Shown: positions 16,716 through 25,883 of the stretch, in pieces
Numbering within the stretch: position 1 is the stretch's first letter
How the letters are laid out: each line of letters begins with the position of its first letter
Source: Pseudomonas oryzihabitans
GTDB taxonomy: Bacteria > Pseudomonadota > Gammaproteobacteria > Pseudomonadales > Pseudomonadaceae
Assembly (NCBI RefSeq): GCF_001518815.1
Contig: NZ_CP013987.1
Location: 1,467,001-1,531,000, forward strand
Reading direction: 5' to 3'
DNA length: 64,000 bases
Position numbers and translations under genes: made by a program
Notes under the pieces: generated by a model
Seen by the model: the letters and a program-made list of their open reading frames with translations, nothing else
The model's database searches: none
Told to the model about the DNA's origin: nothing

Positions 16716-17612
16716 ATGCCTGCTACCTCCACCCACCCCTGGCTGTTGCGCCTCATCCCGCTGGTGTTCCTGGCCCTGTGGTCCGCCGGTTTCGCCGTCT
16801 CCAAGGTGGGCCTGGCCTATGCACCGCCCTTCACCCTGCTGGCGATGCGTTATGGGTTGGCGTTCAGCGTGCTGTTGGTCGCCTTTCTGATCCTGCGTCC
16901 GCCCTTGCCGCGCACGCGCCGGGAGTGGGCGAATCTGGCGGTCGTGGGCTTTCTGATCCAGGGGGTCTATTTCGGCATGAGCTACGGTGCCCTGGTGATG
17001 GGCGCCTCGGCCAACGTGGTCGCCATGGTGGCGTCGCTGCAGCCGATCCTGGTCGCCTTGGGCGCGCCCTTGCTGGTGGGCGAGCGGGTGGCGCCGCTGC
17101 AGTGGCTGGGCCTCGCCCTGGGCCTGCTGGGCGCGATCGGGGTGATCCTGGCGCGGGCCAGCGTCGCCGTGGAAACCCTTTCCGGCATCTGCCTGGCGGT
17201 AGGCGCCTTGCTGGGCATGACCAGCGCGGTGCTCTACGAGAAACGCCTGGGTGTCGCCCAGCATCCGGTCACCAATAACCTGGTGCAGTACAGCGTCGGT
17301 CTGGTGTGTTGCGCACCTCTGGCGCTGCTGTTCGAGCACACGCCGGTGCACTGGGCGCCCGCCTTCATCGGCGCCCTGGCCTATCTGGTGCTGGCCAATT
17401 CGCTGCTGGCCATCAGCCTGCTGGTGTGGATGATTCGCGCTGGCGAGGCGGCACGGGTCAGCGCGCTGTTCTTCTGCGTCCCGCCGGGCGCGGCCTTGAC
17501 CGCCTGGCTGCTGCTCGGCGAAACCCTGCCGCCGCTGGCCTGGGTCGCCATGGTGATCGCCATCGGCGGAGTGCTCCTGGCGACGCGCTCAGGAGCGAAG
17601 GCGGCGCGCTGA
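16716..17612 (+). CDS. EamA/DMT family transporter (second of two)
   Basis: 298 residues, ten predicted helices in two EamA repeats. Helix 1 reads LVFLALWSAGFAVSKVGLAYAP, a common DMT pattern. It is only distantly similar to the first transporter, so the pair is not a recent duplication; a heteromer or two different substrates are both possible. The genes are 22 bp apart and probably one transcript. The stop codon is inside a strong hairpin shared with the convergent molybdoenzyme operon. Confidence 0.87.
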   Translation: MPATSTHPWLLRLIPLVFLALWSAGFAVSKVGLAYAPPFTLLAMRYGLAFSVLLVAFLILRPPLPRTRREWANLAVVGFLIQGVYFGMSYGALVMGASANVVAMVASLQPILVALGAPLLVGERVAPLQWLGLALGLLGAIGVILARASVAVETLSGICLAVGALLGMTSAVLYEKRLGVAQHPVTNNLVQYSVGLVCCAPLALLFEHTPVHWAPAFIGALAYLVLANSLLAISLLVWMIRAGEAARVSALFFCVPPGAALTAWLLLGETLPPLAWVAMVIAIGGVLLATRSGAKAAR

Positions 17613-17626
17613 AGAGCGCGCCGCCT
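17599..17626. terminator. Bidirectional hairpin between convergent genes
   Basis: Perfect 11-bp stem AGGCGGCGCGC/GCGCGCCGCCT with a 6-nt loop (17610-17615). The EamA stop codon is in the loop, and the molybdoenzyme stop codon is 5 bp beyond the stem. No long T-run on either strand. Confidence 0.65.
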
Positions 17627-17630
17627 GCCA

Positions 17631-19853
17631 CTAGGCCGTCTTGAGTCCGGCCAGCACCTTGTCCACCGTCAGCGGATAGTCGCGGATGCGCACCCCGCAG
17701 GCGTTGTAGACGGCATTGGCAAGGGACGCGCCGGCACCGCAGATGCCCAGCTCACCCACGCCCTTGATCTTCAGCGGATTGGCCTTGGCGTCCAGCTCCG
17801 GCAGGAAGTGGGCCTCGATGGCGGGGATGTCCAGGTGACAGGGATAGTGGTAGTCGGCCAAGTCATGGTTGACGAAGTGGCCATGGCGGGTATCGATCAC
17901 CCCCTCTTCGTGCAGAGCGCTGCCAACGCCCCAGATCATGCCGCCCAACATCTGCGAGTGGGCGGTCTTCTCGTTGAGAATGCGGCCGGCGGCGAACACC
18001 CCGAGCATGCGCCTTAGACGGATCTCGCCGGTGATGGCGTGCACCCCGACTTCAGCGAAGAAAGCGCCGTAGGCCTGCTGGGAATAGTCCTTGAGGGTCT
18101 GCCCCGGCTTGATCTCGCCGATGGCCTGGAGATCGTGTTCCCGGGCCAGCTCGGCAAGGTCGCGACTGCCGTTGTCGGCAATCAGCCGCCCGCCGACGAA
18201 GCGGGCACTGGCCGGATCCAGCCCGGCCGCCTCTGCGGCCTTCAGGCGCAGGTTCTCACAGGCGACATACACCGAGGAGCCGGAACTGGCCGCGCCAAAG
18301 GAGCCACCGGAGCCCGCACCCGCGGGGTCGTCGCTGTCTCCCAGCAGGACCTTGACCCGCTCCACCGGCAGCCCGAGCGACTCGCCGGCGATCTGCGCCA
18401 GGATGGTGTAGGTCCCGGTGCCGATGTCGGTCATGGAGGTCTTGACCGTGGCCGTGCCATCGGCTTCCAGCCGCACGCCGGCCTGGGAGGGCCTGAGCAT
18501 GTTGGCGCGACTGGCTGCGGCCATGCCCATCCCGATCAGCCAGTCACCGTCGCGCATCTGGCCGGGCTTGGCACTGCGCTTGTTCCAGCCAAAGCGGCGG
18601 GCGCCGTCCTGCATGCAGTCCACCAGCTTGCGGGCGGAGAAGGGGATGTGCTTTTCCGGGTCCTGGCTGGGCTCGTTGCGCAGGCGCAGCTCGATGGGAT
18701 CGAGATCGAGCATCGCGGCCAATTCGTCCATGGCGCTTTCGCTGGCGAGCATGCCCACGGCTTCGCCAGGCGCGCGGCAGGAGCCGGATTCGGGCAGGTC
18801 CAGTTCGACCATGCGGTGCGCCACCAGGCGATCGTCGCCGGCATAGAGGGTGCGCGAGGACAGCCCCGTGGGTTCGTAGTAGGTGAGGCCGCGGGCCGAG
18901 TGGGACCAGCCCTCGTGGGCCATGGCCAGAAGGCGGCCATCCCGGTCGGCGCCCAGGCGGATCCGCTGCACGGTGGCCGAACGGTGGTCGGTGATCTGGA
19001 ACATCTGCTGGCGGGTGAGGGTGACCTTGACCGGTCGGCCGATAGCCCGGGCGGCCATGGCGCCGATCAGGGCATCGGCATAGATCGGCAGCTTGCCGCC
19101 GAAACCGCCGCCGATGTAGCGCGCCACGATGCGGACGTTCTCCTTGGGCAGTTGCAAGGTATTGGCCACGCAACTCTGTGCCTGCTCGACGAACTGGGTG
19201 GAGCAGTAGATGGTCACCCGGTCGCCGTCCCACTGGGCGAGGCTGGCGTGGGGCTCCATCTGCGCATGGATGTGGTAGGGCGTGGTATAGCGCTCGTCGA
19301 GCTTGACCGGTGCCCGGGCGAAGGCGGCGTCGACATCGCCCGAGGCGGTGTCGGTGGGCTGGTCGCCATCCGGTGGCTTCACCGCCTGGCCGAGGTTGGC
19401 GGCCAGATCGAAGGCGCCCGGTTCGGTGGCGTAGTCGATCTCCACCAGGGCCGCCGCCAGGCGTGCCTCCTCGAAGGTCTCGGCCACCACGAAGGCCACC
19501 GGTTCGCCGAAGTAACGCACCTGATCGCTGTCCAGGTAGGGCTTGGGCCGGCTGAAGCGGCTGTTGTTGTCTGGCTCGCGAGCCGCCTGGCGCGGGGCGT
19601 TGCGGTAGGTCAGGACGCTGAGCACGCCCGGCGCGCTTTCGGCGGCGGAGGTGTCCAGTCGAGCGATGCGGCCCTTGGCGATGGTGGCCCCGACGATAAA
19701 GCCATAGGCCACGCGATCATTGCGGAACTCGAAGCTGTAGGGCGCCTGGCCGGTGACCTTGAGCAGGCCGTCGACGCGATCGATGGGCTTGCCGATCAGG
19801 CCGCTCCGATTCTCGTCGATCAGGTTGCGGCCAACGGGTTCGTTCATTTCCAT
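17631..19853 (-). CDS. Molybdopterin-binding subunit, xanthine dehydrogenase family (PaoC-like)
   Basis: Large catalytic subunit (740 residues) of a three-subunit molybdenum hydroxylase. It binds Mo-MCD and oxidises aldehydes or N-heterocycles. It shows the aldehyde oxidase a/b hammerhead domain (about 25-145) followed by the Mo-binding region: GGGFGGKLPIYADAL, CRAPGEAVGML, IGTGTYTILAQI, GSGGSFGAASSGSSV, and near the end KGVGELGICGAGASLANA with the catalytic Glu. It is last in an operon of 2Fe-2S, FAD and Mo subunits. GAGGA lies 7 nt before the ATG at 19853. By analogy with E. coli PaoABC it should be exported with its Tat-signal partner as a folded complex. No PaoD/XdhC-type insertion chaperone gene is in the window. 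Confidence 0.92.
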   Translation of the reverse strand: MEMNEPVGRNLIDENRSGLIGKPIDRVDGLLKVTGQAPYSFEFRNDRVAYGFIVGATIAKGRIARLDTSAAESAPGVLSVLTYRNAPRQAAREPDNNSRFSRPKPYLDSDQVRYFGEPVAFVVAETFEEARLAAALVEIDYATEPGAFDLAANLGQAVKPPDGDQPTDTASGDVDAAFARAPVKLDERYTTPYHIHAQMEPHASLAQWDGDRVTIYCSTQFVEQAQSCVANTLQLPKENVRIVARYIGGGFGGKLPIYADALIGAMAARAIGRPVKVTLTRQQMFQITDHRSATVQRIRLGADRDGRLLAMAHEGWSHSARGLTYYEPTGLSSRTLYAGDDRLVAHRMVELDLPESGSCRAPGEAVGMLASESAMDELAAMLDLDPIELRLRNEPSQDPEKHIPFSARKLVDCMQDGARRFGWNKRSAKPGQMRDGDWLIGMGMAAASRANMLRPSQAGVRLEADGTATVKTSMTDIGTGTYTILAQIAGESLGLPVERVKVLLGDSDDPAGAGSGGSFGAASSGSSVYVACENLRLKAAEAAGLDPASARFVGGRLIADNGSRDLAELAREHDLQAIGEIKPGQTLKDYSQQAYGAFFAEVGVHAITGEIRLRRMLGVFAAGRILNEKTAHSQMLGGMIWGVGSALHEEGVIDTRHGHFVNHDLADYHYPCHLDIPAIEAHFLPELDAKANPLKIKGVGELGICGAGASLANAVYNACGVRIRDYPLTVDKVLAGLKTA

Positions 19854-19863
19854 GCTGCTGTCC

Positions 19864-20844
19864 TCAGGCCTGTTGACGGGCATCGGCCACGCCAGCGCGC
19901 AGGACGCGGCGGGTCAGCTCGAGTTTGAAATCGTTGTGGCCATAGCCACGGGCGCCGGCGAGTAGGGCATCGCCCACCCCGGCCAGGTCACCGTCCGCCG
20001 CCTGGCCGGCAAAGGCCTGATCGGCCGCCGCCACGCGCCAGGGCTTGTGCGCCAGACCGCCGAAGGCGGCGCGACCGCTGCGGATGCGCGTGCCGTCGAA
20101 CTCGACGATGGCCGCCATGGACACGAGGGCGAAGGCATAGGAGGCACGGTCGCGCACCTTGCGATACACCTGGATACCAGGCGGTGGCGGTGGCAGGGTC
20201 ACGGCGGTGATGAGTTCGCCGGGTTGCAGCACCGTCTCGATCTGCGGGGTGTCACCGGGCAGGCGATGGAAGTCGGCGAGGGGGATGCGGCGGGTGCGGC
20301 CATTGGCTTCGCGGGTTTCCACCATCGCGTCCAGTACGCGCATGGCCACCGCCATGTCGGAGGGGTGCACGGCGATGCACTGGTCGCTGGCACCGAGCAC
20401 CGCGTTCATCCGATTGAAGCCGCCCAGGGCCGCACAGCCACTGCCGGGCTGGCGTTTATTGCAGGGCATCGCAGTGTTGTAGAAATAGGAGCAACGAGTG
20501 CGCTGCAGCAGATTGCCGCCGGTGGTGGCCTTGTTGCGTAGCTGCGCCGAGGCGCCGGCCAGCAGGGCGCGCGACAGCACCGGATAGCGCTCCCGTACCC
20601 GCGCATCGGCAGCCAGGGTGGAATTGCGCACCAGGGTACCGATGCGCAGGCCGCCGTCCTCGGTGGCGCGGATCTGATCCAGCGCCAGGCGATTGATGTC
20701 CAGCACCTGGCTGGGCGTCTCGATCTCCAGCTTCATCAGATCCAGCAGGTTGGTGCCGCCAGCGATGAAGCGACTGCCTGCCTGGACGCCCTGGCGGCTG
20801 GCGTCGGCCTCGTTCTGGACACGCCGATAGTCGAAGACTCTCAT
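19864..20844 (-). CDS. FAD-binding subunit with 4Fe-4S site (PaoB-like)
   Basis: 326-residue FAD subunit that passes electrons from the Fe-S centres to the acceptor. The N-terminal FAD motif is [13 protein letters not shown], then [17 protein letters not shown], and CO_deh_flav C-terminal domain from about 215. A PaoB-type insertion carries four Cys (TRCSYFY...PCNK...SGC...[11 protein letters not shown]) that in E. coli PaoB ligates an extra 4Fe-4S cluster. It overlaps the preceding 2Fe-2S gene by 4 bp and precedes the Mo subunit by 10 bp. Confidence 0.92.
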   Translation of the reverse strand: MRVFDYRRVQNEADASRQGVQAGSRFIAGGTNLLDLMKLEIETPSQVLDINRLALDQIRATEDGGLRIGTLVRNSTLAADARVRERYPVLSRALLAGASAQLRNKATTGGNLLQRTRCSYFYNTAMPCNKRQPGSGCAALGGFNRMNAVLGASDQCIAVHPSDMAVAMRVLDAMVETREANGRTRRIPLADFHRLPGDTPQIETVLQPGELITAVTLPPPPPGIQVYRKVRDRASYAFALVSMAAIVEFDGTRIRSGRAAFGGLAHKPWRVAAADQAFAGQAADGDLAGVGDALLAGARGYGHNDFKLELTRRVLRAGVADARQQA

Positions 20845-21509
20845 GCCTGGCCCCCCGCCATCTGGATGGCCGCGACGATGTTGGGATAGGCGCTGCAGCG
20901 ACAGAGGTTGCCACTCATGCGCTCGCGGATCTCTTCCTCGCTCAGCCGCATGGGGCCATCGAGGCGCGCCGAGACATGGCTGGGCATGCCGGCCTTGACC
21001 TCGTCGAGCAAGGCCACCGCCGAGCAGATCTGCCCAGGCGTGCAATAGCCGCACTGGAAGCCGTCCTTGGCCAGGAAGGCGGCTTGCATGGGATGCAGGC
21101 GCTCGGCGTTGCCCAGGCCCTCGATGGTGGTGATGGTATCGCCTTCGTGCATGGCCGCCAGGCTCAGGCAGCTGTTGATGCGCTGGCCGTTCACCAGCAC
21201 CGTGCAGGCGCCGCACTGGCCATGGTCGCAGCCCTTCTTGGTGCCCGTGAGGTGCAGGTTCTCGCGCAGGGCATCGAGCAGGGTGGTGCGGCTGTCGACC
21301 TTGAGCCTGCGCGCCTCGCCATTGATCTGCAGCGTCAGCGGCAGCAGCTGCGGCAGGCGGGCAGCAATGGCCTGGGGTGTCAGGGGCGCGCCACCGCTGG
21401 CCTGGGCAAAGGTGTAGCCGGGAATGGCGCTGGTCGCCACCAGCACCGCGGAGGTGCCGAGGAACTGGCGCCGCGACAGGCGCCAGCGAGCATTGGAGTC
21501 GGAAGCCAT
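20841..21509 (-). CDS. 2Fe-2S subunit with Tat signal (PaoA-like)
   Basis: 222-residue small subunit. Residues 1-36 are a Tat signal ([21 protein letters not shown]), which is expected to carry the whole heterotrimer to the periplasm. The plant-type ferredoxin site reads [18 protein letters not shown], and the second all-helical 2Fe-2S site has [11 protein letters not shown] and [13 protein letters not shown]. First gene of the minus-strand operon. The start at 21509 is taken because the preceding in-frame residues do not resemble the family. Confidence 0.93.
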   Translation of the reverse strand: MASDSNARWRLSRRQFLGTSAVLVATSAIPGYTFAQASGGAPLTPQAIAARLPQLLPLTLQINGEARRLKVDSRTTLLDALRENLHLTGTKKGCDHGQCGACTVLVNGQRINSCLSLAAMHEGDTITTIEGLGNAERLHPMQAAFLAKDGFQCGYCTPGQICSAVALLDEVKAGMPSHVSARLDGPMRLSEEEIRERMSGNLCRCSAYPNIVAAIQMAGGQA

Positions 21510-21680
21510 GGTTGGATTCTCATCGTTGGGGGGGCATATCACGGGAGTTCTGATGACTACCGTGCCGCCAAGGGGGTTCAGGGCGCTGGCGCACCATCGG
21601 ACAAGGTCGCCATACCAGATGTGTCCAGGCGGCGGAAAAGGGCTCTGGCTGGCGCCTCGGACCGCTTCGCTGAGCAGACC

Positions 21681-21695
21681 TCAACGTGACGTTGA
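21681..21695. promoter_or_regulatory. Perfect 15-bp palindrome between the divergent molybdoenzyme operons
   Basis: TCAACGT-G-ACGTTGA, 7-bp arms, about 170 bp from one start codon (21509) and 133 bp from the other (21828). It is the only perfect long inverted repeat I see in the 318-bp divergent promoter region, so it is a candidate operator for a regulator of one or both operons. The cognate regulator is unknown; none is encoded next to the operons. Confidence 0.5.
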
Positions 21696-21827
21696 ATACC
21701 ACTGGGCAGGGGTGCTGAACCGCTTCCGGTCGGCGTCGGTCCCTTACCTGAGGTGGCCTTTCGCTGCCACCACCTATTCCGACCACGGGGGCACCTGCAC
21801 CCCGCGGCTTTAACCGTGAGGTCCGCC

Positions 21828-22358
21828 ATGAACGCCACCCCCGCGCGCCAGGTTCAGCCCCTGGCCGAACCCGAGTCCCATACCATCGCCCTGACCCTCA
21901 ACGGCAAGCAGTTGCAGCTGGCCGTCGAGCCCTGGACCACCCTGCTCGATCTCCTGCGCGATCACCTCGACCTGACCGGCACCAAGAAGGGTTGCGATCA
22001 CGGCCAATGCGGCGCCTGCACGGTGCTGGTCAACGGTACCCGCATCAATAGCTGCCTGGCCCTGGCGGTCATGCAGGATGGCGCCGAAGTCACCACCATC
22101 GAAGGCTTGGCCCAGGGCGACCAGCTGCATCCCATGCAGGAGGCCTTCGTCGCCGAAGACGCCTTCCAATGTGGCTATTGCACCCCTGGCCAGATCTGTT
22201 CGGCCATCGGCATGCTCAAGGAAGGCCATGCCCAGAGTGAGGCCGAGGTAGCCGAGCAGATGAGCGGTAACCTTTGCCGTTGCGGCGCCTATCGCAACAT
22301 CCGCGCCGCCATCGAGCGTGCGCGCCCGGCCTGCCAGCAAGGGGAGGGCCGCGAATGA
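21828..22358 (+). CDS. 2Fe-2S subunit without signal peptide, second molybdoenzyme
   Basis: 176-residue small subunit with both 2Fe-2S sites intact: [18 protein letters not shown] and [24 protein letters not shown]. Unlike its neighbour it begins with a short polar N-terminus (MNATPARQVQPLAEP) and has no Tat or Sec signal, so this enzyme should stay in the cytoplasm. GAGG lies 7 nt before the ATG. First gene of the plus-strand operon; its stop overlaps the next start. Confidence 0.93.
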   Translation: MNATPARQVQPLAEPESHTIALTLNGKQLQLAVEPWTTLLDLLRDHLDLTGTKKGCDHGQCGACTVLVNGTRINSCLALAVMQDGAEVTTIEGLAQGDQLHPMQEAFVAEDAFQCGYCTPGQICSAIGMLKEGHAQSEAEVAEQMSGNLCRCGAYRNIRAAIERARPACQQGEGRE

Positions 22359-23341
22359 ACCGCTTCGGTTATGCCAAGCCCAACGCCGTGCCCGACGCCA
22401 TCCGCCAGCATGGGCCCCAGACCCATTTCATCGCCGGGGGTACCAACCTGCTGGACCTGATGAAGGAAAACGTCGAGCGTCCCACGCAGCTGATCGACGT
22501 CAACGGCCTGCCCTTGCGTGAGGTCGAGGCAACCCCCGAAGGTGGCCTGCGCATCGGCGCCCTGGTCAAGAATGCCGAGGTGGCCTACCACCCCGAGGTG
22601 CAGCGTCGTTACCCACTACTGGCCAAGGCCATCCTCGCCGGCGCCTCACCGCAGCTGCGCAACATGGCCTCCACCGGTGGCAACCTCTTGCAGCGCACCC
22701 GCTGCTACTACTTCTATGACGTAGGCACGCCCTGCAACAAGCGCGAGCCGGGCTCCGGCTGCGGCGCCCGCGAGGGGCAGAATCGCATCCATGCCATCCT
22801 GGGCCACAGCGAGCAGTGCATCGCCACTCACCCCTCGGACATGTGCGTGGCCCTGGCCGCCCTACAGGCCAAGGTCGAGGTAAGCGGGCCCCAGGGTGAT
22901 CGCGTCATCGACTTCGCCGATTTCCACCGCCTGCCCGGCGACACCCCGGAGCGCGACACCAACCTTGAGGCCGACGAACTCATCACCGCCGTGACCCTGC
23001 CGGCGGAAAGCCTGGCTGCCCACAGCGCCTACCTGAAGATTCGCGACCGCGCCTCCTATGCCTTCGCCCTGGTCTCGGTGGCGGCAGCCCTGGAACTGGA
23101 CGGCGAGCGCATCAAGCAGGTGCGTGTCGCCCTGGGTGGCGTGGCCCATAAGCCCTGGCGCCTGCCGGAGGCCGAGCAGGCTCTGGTTGGCCAGGTCGCG
23201 GACAAGGCAGCCTTCGGTCAACTGGCCGATCGCTTGCTGCAAGGCGCCGAAGGCTTCGCCCACAACAGCTTCAAGATCGAACTGGCCCGGCGCGCCATCG
23301 TTCGCGCCCTTACCGAAGCCGCCGGAGGTACCCTGCAATGA
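22355..23341 (+). CDS. FAD-binding subunit, second molybdoenzyme
   Basis: 328-residue FAD subunit. It has the [13 protein letters not shown] and [12 protein letters not shown] motifs and a CO_deh_flav C-terminal domain. The same 4-Cys insertion as in PaoB (TRCYYFY...PCNK...SGC...QCIATHPSDMC) is present, so a 4Fe-4S cluster is likely. It overlaps the 2Fe-2S gene by 4 bp and the Mo gene by 4 bp, indicating translational coupling of all three subunits. Confidence 0.92.
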   Translation: MNRFGYAKPNAVPDAIRQHGPQTHFIAGGTNLLDLMKENVERPTQLIDVNGLPLREVEATPEGGLRIGALVKNAEVAYHPEVQRRYPLLAKAILAGASPQLRNMASTGGNLLQRTRCYYFYDVGTPCNKREPGSGCGAREGQNRIHAILGHSEQCIATHPSDMCVALAALQAKVEVSGPQGDRVIDFADFHRLPGDTPERDTNLEADELITAVTLPAESLAAHSAYLKIRDRASYAFALVSVAAALELDGERIKQVRVALGGVAHKPWRLPEAEQALVGQVADKAAFGQLADRLLQGAEGFAHNSFKIELARRAIVRALTEAAGGTLQ

Positions 23342-25563
23342 CCGTCGTCCATCTGCAAAAAGCCGTTCCCCGCGTCGATGGTCCGCTCAAGGTCACCGGT
23401 AAGGCCCTCTACGCCGGCGAATTCAGCGTGCCGGATCTGGCCTTTGGCTTCGTGGTCAACGCCACCATCACCAAGGGGCGTTTGCTCGATCTGGATGTCA
23501 GCGAAGCCCTGGCCCAGCCGGGTGTCGTCGAGGTGCTCAGCCACCTCAATCGTCCCAAGATGGCCAGCTATGACGAAAGCTACACCGACATGGACGCGGC
23601 CGATGGCAAGCCCTTTCGGCCGCTGTACAACGACCGCATCCTCTACAGTGGCCAGCCCATCGCGTTGGTAGTGGCTGACACCTTCGAGGCCGCGCGCCAC
23701 GCCGCCTCGCTGATCCGTGCCCAATACAGCGAAGAGGAGCACGCTACCGACCTGGCCCAGGCCCGCGATCAGGCCCACGAAGCGCCCATGGAACTGCCGG
23801 AAAATCGTGGTAACGCCCCGGCAGCCTGGGCCGCGGCGCCCACTCGTATCGAAGCCGAATACCACTCCGCGGCGGAATTCCATAACCCCATGGAGATGCA
23901 CGCCTCGACGGTCATCTACCACAAGGACGGCAAGCTGACGGTGCACGACAAGACCCAGGGCGTGCAGAACAGCGCCCAGTTCGTCAGCAGCATCTTCGGT
24001 CTGGGCGAAGGCGACGTGAAGGTCATCTCGCCCTTCGTTGGCGGCGCCTTTGGTTCCGGCCTGCGTCCGCAGTACCAGCTGGTCCTGGCGACCATGGCCG
24101 CCTTGCAGCTCAAGCGCTCGGTACGGGTCACCCTGACGCGCCAGCAGATGTTCACCTTCGGCTATCGCCCCGAGACCTATCAGCAGGTCAAGCTGGCCTG
24201 CGACAGCGACGGCAAGCTGCAGGCCATCGACCACAGCGCCCTGGGCATTACCTCGCGCTTCGAAGACTTCACCGAAATGGTGCTGGTCTGGTCGGCGTCG
24301 CTCTATGCCTGCCCCAACGTCAAGCTGGCCTACCAGCTGGCCGCGCTGGACGTCTACACCCCGCTGGACATGCGCGCACCGGGCGCTGTACTGGGCGTCT
24401 ATGCGCTGGAAAGTGCCATGGACGAACTGGCCTATGCTGCTGACATCGATCCGTTGGAGCTGCGCATCCGCAACTTCACCGATGTCGATCCGGCCAAGGA
24501 CAAACCCTACTCCAGCAAGGAACTGCTGGAATGCTATCGCCAGGCCGCCGAGCGTTTCGGCTGGGAGCAGCGCAGTATGGCGCCACGTTCCATGCGTGAT
24601 GGCAATCAACTGGTCGGCTGGGGCATGGCGACCGGGGTCTGGGAGGCCATGCAGCAACCGGCCACGGCCAAGGCCGTGATGAACATCGACGGCAGTCTGG
24701 TGGTGGCCAGTGCCACGGCCGATATCGGCACCGGTACCTATACGGTGATGACCCAGATCGCCGCCGAGAACCTCGGGCTGCCGCTGGACAAGGTGACCTT
24801 CAAGCTAGGCGATTCCACCCTGCCCAAGGCCCCCCTCGAAGGCGGTTCCTTTACCGTGTCTTCGGTAGGCACCGCCGTGAAGCTGGCCTGCGACCAGTTG
24901 CGCCAGCAACTGCTGGATGCGGCCAAGGAGATGGACGACTCGCCGCTGGCCAAGGCCGAACTGGAGCAGGTGGTATTCGCCGACGGCGGCATCAGCCTCA
25001 AGACCGATCCTGCCCAGCGCGTCGACTTCACCGCCATCCTCAAGGCGTCCGGTTCGGCGTCCATGGAGACCCTGGCCAGCGCCGAGCCGGCAGAAGAGCG
25101 CGACAACTACGCCACCGGTACCCACTCGGCGGTGTTCGTTGAGGTCAAGGTGGACGAGGACTTCGGCAGCGTTCAGGTCAGCCGCGTGGTCACGGCCGTA
25201 GCCGCAGGCCGTATCCTCAACCTCAAGACCGGCGAGAACCAAGTAGCCGGTGGCATCGTCTGGGGCATTGGCATGGGCCTGCAGGAAGAGGGGATGATGG
25301 ACACCACCGAAGGCCGCTGGATGAATCACAGCCTCGCCGAGTACCACTTCCCGGTGCAGGCCGATGTTCATCAGCTGGACGTGATCTTCGTCGAGGAACA
25401 CGACGAGATCGTCAATCCGCTGGGCGCCAAGGGCATCGGCGAGATCGGCATCGTCGGCGTAGCGCCGGCCATCGCTAACGCCATCTTCCACGCCACCGGC
25501 AAGCGGGTGCGGGATCTGCCCATCACCCTGGACAAGGTCTTCGCCGACGAGCTGCTGCACTAG
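23338..25563 (+). CDS. Molybdopterin-binding subunit, second molybdoenzyme
   Basis: 741-residue catalytic subunit. The N-terminal hammerhead domain starts RVDGPLKVTGKALYAGEF; the Mo-binding half shows FVGGAFGSGLRPQYQL, MRAPGAVLGVYALES, IGTGTYTVMTQI, EGGSFTVSSVGTAV and the terminal KGIGEIGIVGVAPAIANA with the catalytic Glu. It is clearly paralogous to the subunit at 17631-19853 but well diverged (for example GGGFGGK is replaced by GGAFGSG in the glycine loop), so a different substrate range is likely. Aldehyde oxidation is the best family-level guess. Confidence 0.92.
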   Translation: MTVVHLQKAVPRVDGPLKVTGKALYAGEFSVPDLAFGFVVNATITKGRLLDLDVSEALAQPGVVEVLSHLNRPKMASYDESYTDMDAADGKPFRPLYNDRILYSGQPIALVVADTFEAARHAASLIRAQYSEEEHATDLAQARDQAHEAPMELPENRGNAPAAWAAAPTRIEAEYHSAAEFHNPMEMHASTVIYHKDGKLTVHDKTQGVQNSAQFVSSIFGLGEGDVKVISPFVGGAFGSGLRPQYQLVLATMAALQLKRSVRVTLTRQQMFTFGYRPETYQQVKLACDSDGKLQAIDHSALGITSRFEDFTEMVLVWSASLYACPNVKLAYQLAALDVYTPLDMRAPGAVLGVYALESAMDELAYAADIDPLELRIRNFTDVDPAKDKPYSSKELLECYRQAAERFGWEQRSMAPRSMRDGNQLVGWGMATGVWEAMQQPATAKAVMNIDGSLVVASATADIGTGTYTVMTQIAAENLGLPLDKVTFKLGDSTLPKAPLEGGSFTVSSVGTAVKLACDQLRQQLLDAAKEMDDSPLAKAELEQVVFADGGISLKTDPAQRVDFTAILKASGSASMETLASAEPAEERDNYATGTHSAVFVEVKVDEDFGSVQVSRVVTAVAAGRILNLKTGENQVAGGIVWGIGMGLQEEGMMDTTEGRWMNHSLAEYHFPVQADVHQLDVIFVEEHDEIVNPLGAKGIGEIGIVGVAPAIANAIFHATGKRVRDLPITLDKVFADELLH

Positions 25564-25586
25564 GCTCGGCTGTAGAGGGGTGGAGC

Positions 25587-25806
25587 GTGACGAAGCCCGA
25601 CGCTTTGCGGTCGAGTCCGCTGCGTTGGGCGTCGACGGTGGAGCCGTCTCAACCCAACCTACGGAGGCTACCGTAGGTTGGCGCTGAGCACAGCGAAGCC
25701 CAACAGGTCGTGCTGTGTCCATGCTGTTGCGCTTCGACGATGGGACCGTCTCAACCCAACCTACGGAGGCTACCGTAGGTTGGCGCTGAGCGCAGCGAAG
25801 CCCAAC
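25587..25806. repeat. Palindromic repeat cluster (one full, two partial copies)
   Basis: Same family as at 1-620 and 12192-12615. A right-hand part ending TCAACCCAACCTACG occupies about 25587-25662. A complete copy runs 25672-25765 from CGTAGGTTGGCGCTGA to its inverse. A left half is at 25774-25806. A 9-bp GGAGGCTAC spacer occurs twice, showing local duplication. The remainder of 25564-25883 is the terminator listed next. Confidence 0.85.
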
Positions 25807-25824
25807 ACCCAAGCTCCGGCAACG

Positions 25825-25857
25825 AAAAAGGCCCGCCTCCAAGAGACGGGCCTTTTT
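25825..25857. terminator. Bidirectional rho-independent terminator
   Basis: AAAAAGGCCCG and CGGGCCTTTTT form a stem with further pairing inside (CTC/GAG), with A-run and T-run on both sides. It serves the molybdoenzyme operon (plus) and the small gene at 25884 (minus). Confidence 0.9.
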
Positions 25858-25883
25858 CAGGCAGTCAGTAAACCGCTATTCGA

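Noticed and set aside
18039-19928. Open frame of 629 codons on the plus strand
   Set aside because: Antisense to the Mo subunit, low complexity (Gly/Val/His), no RBS.
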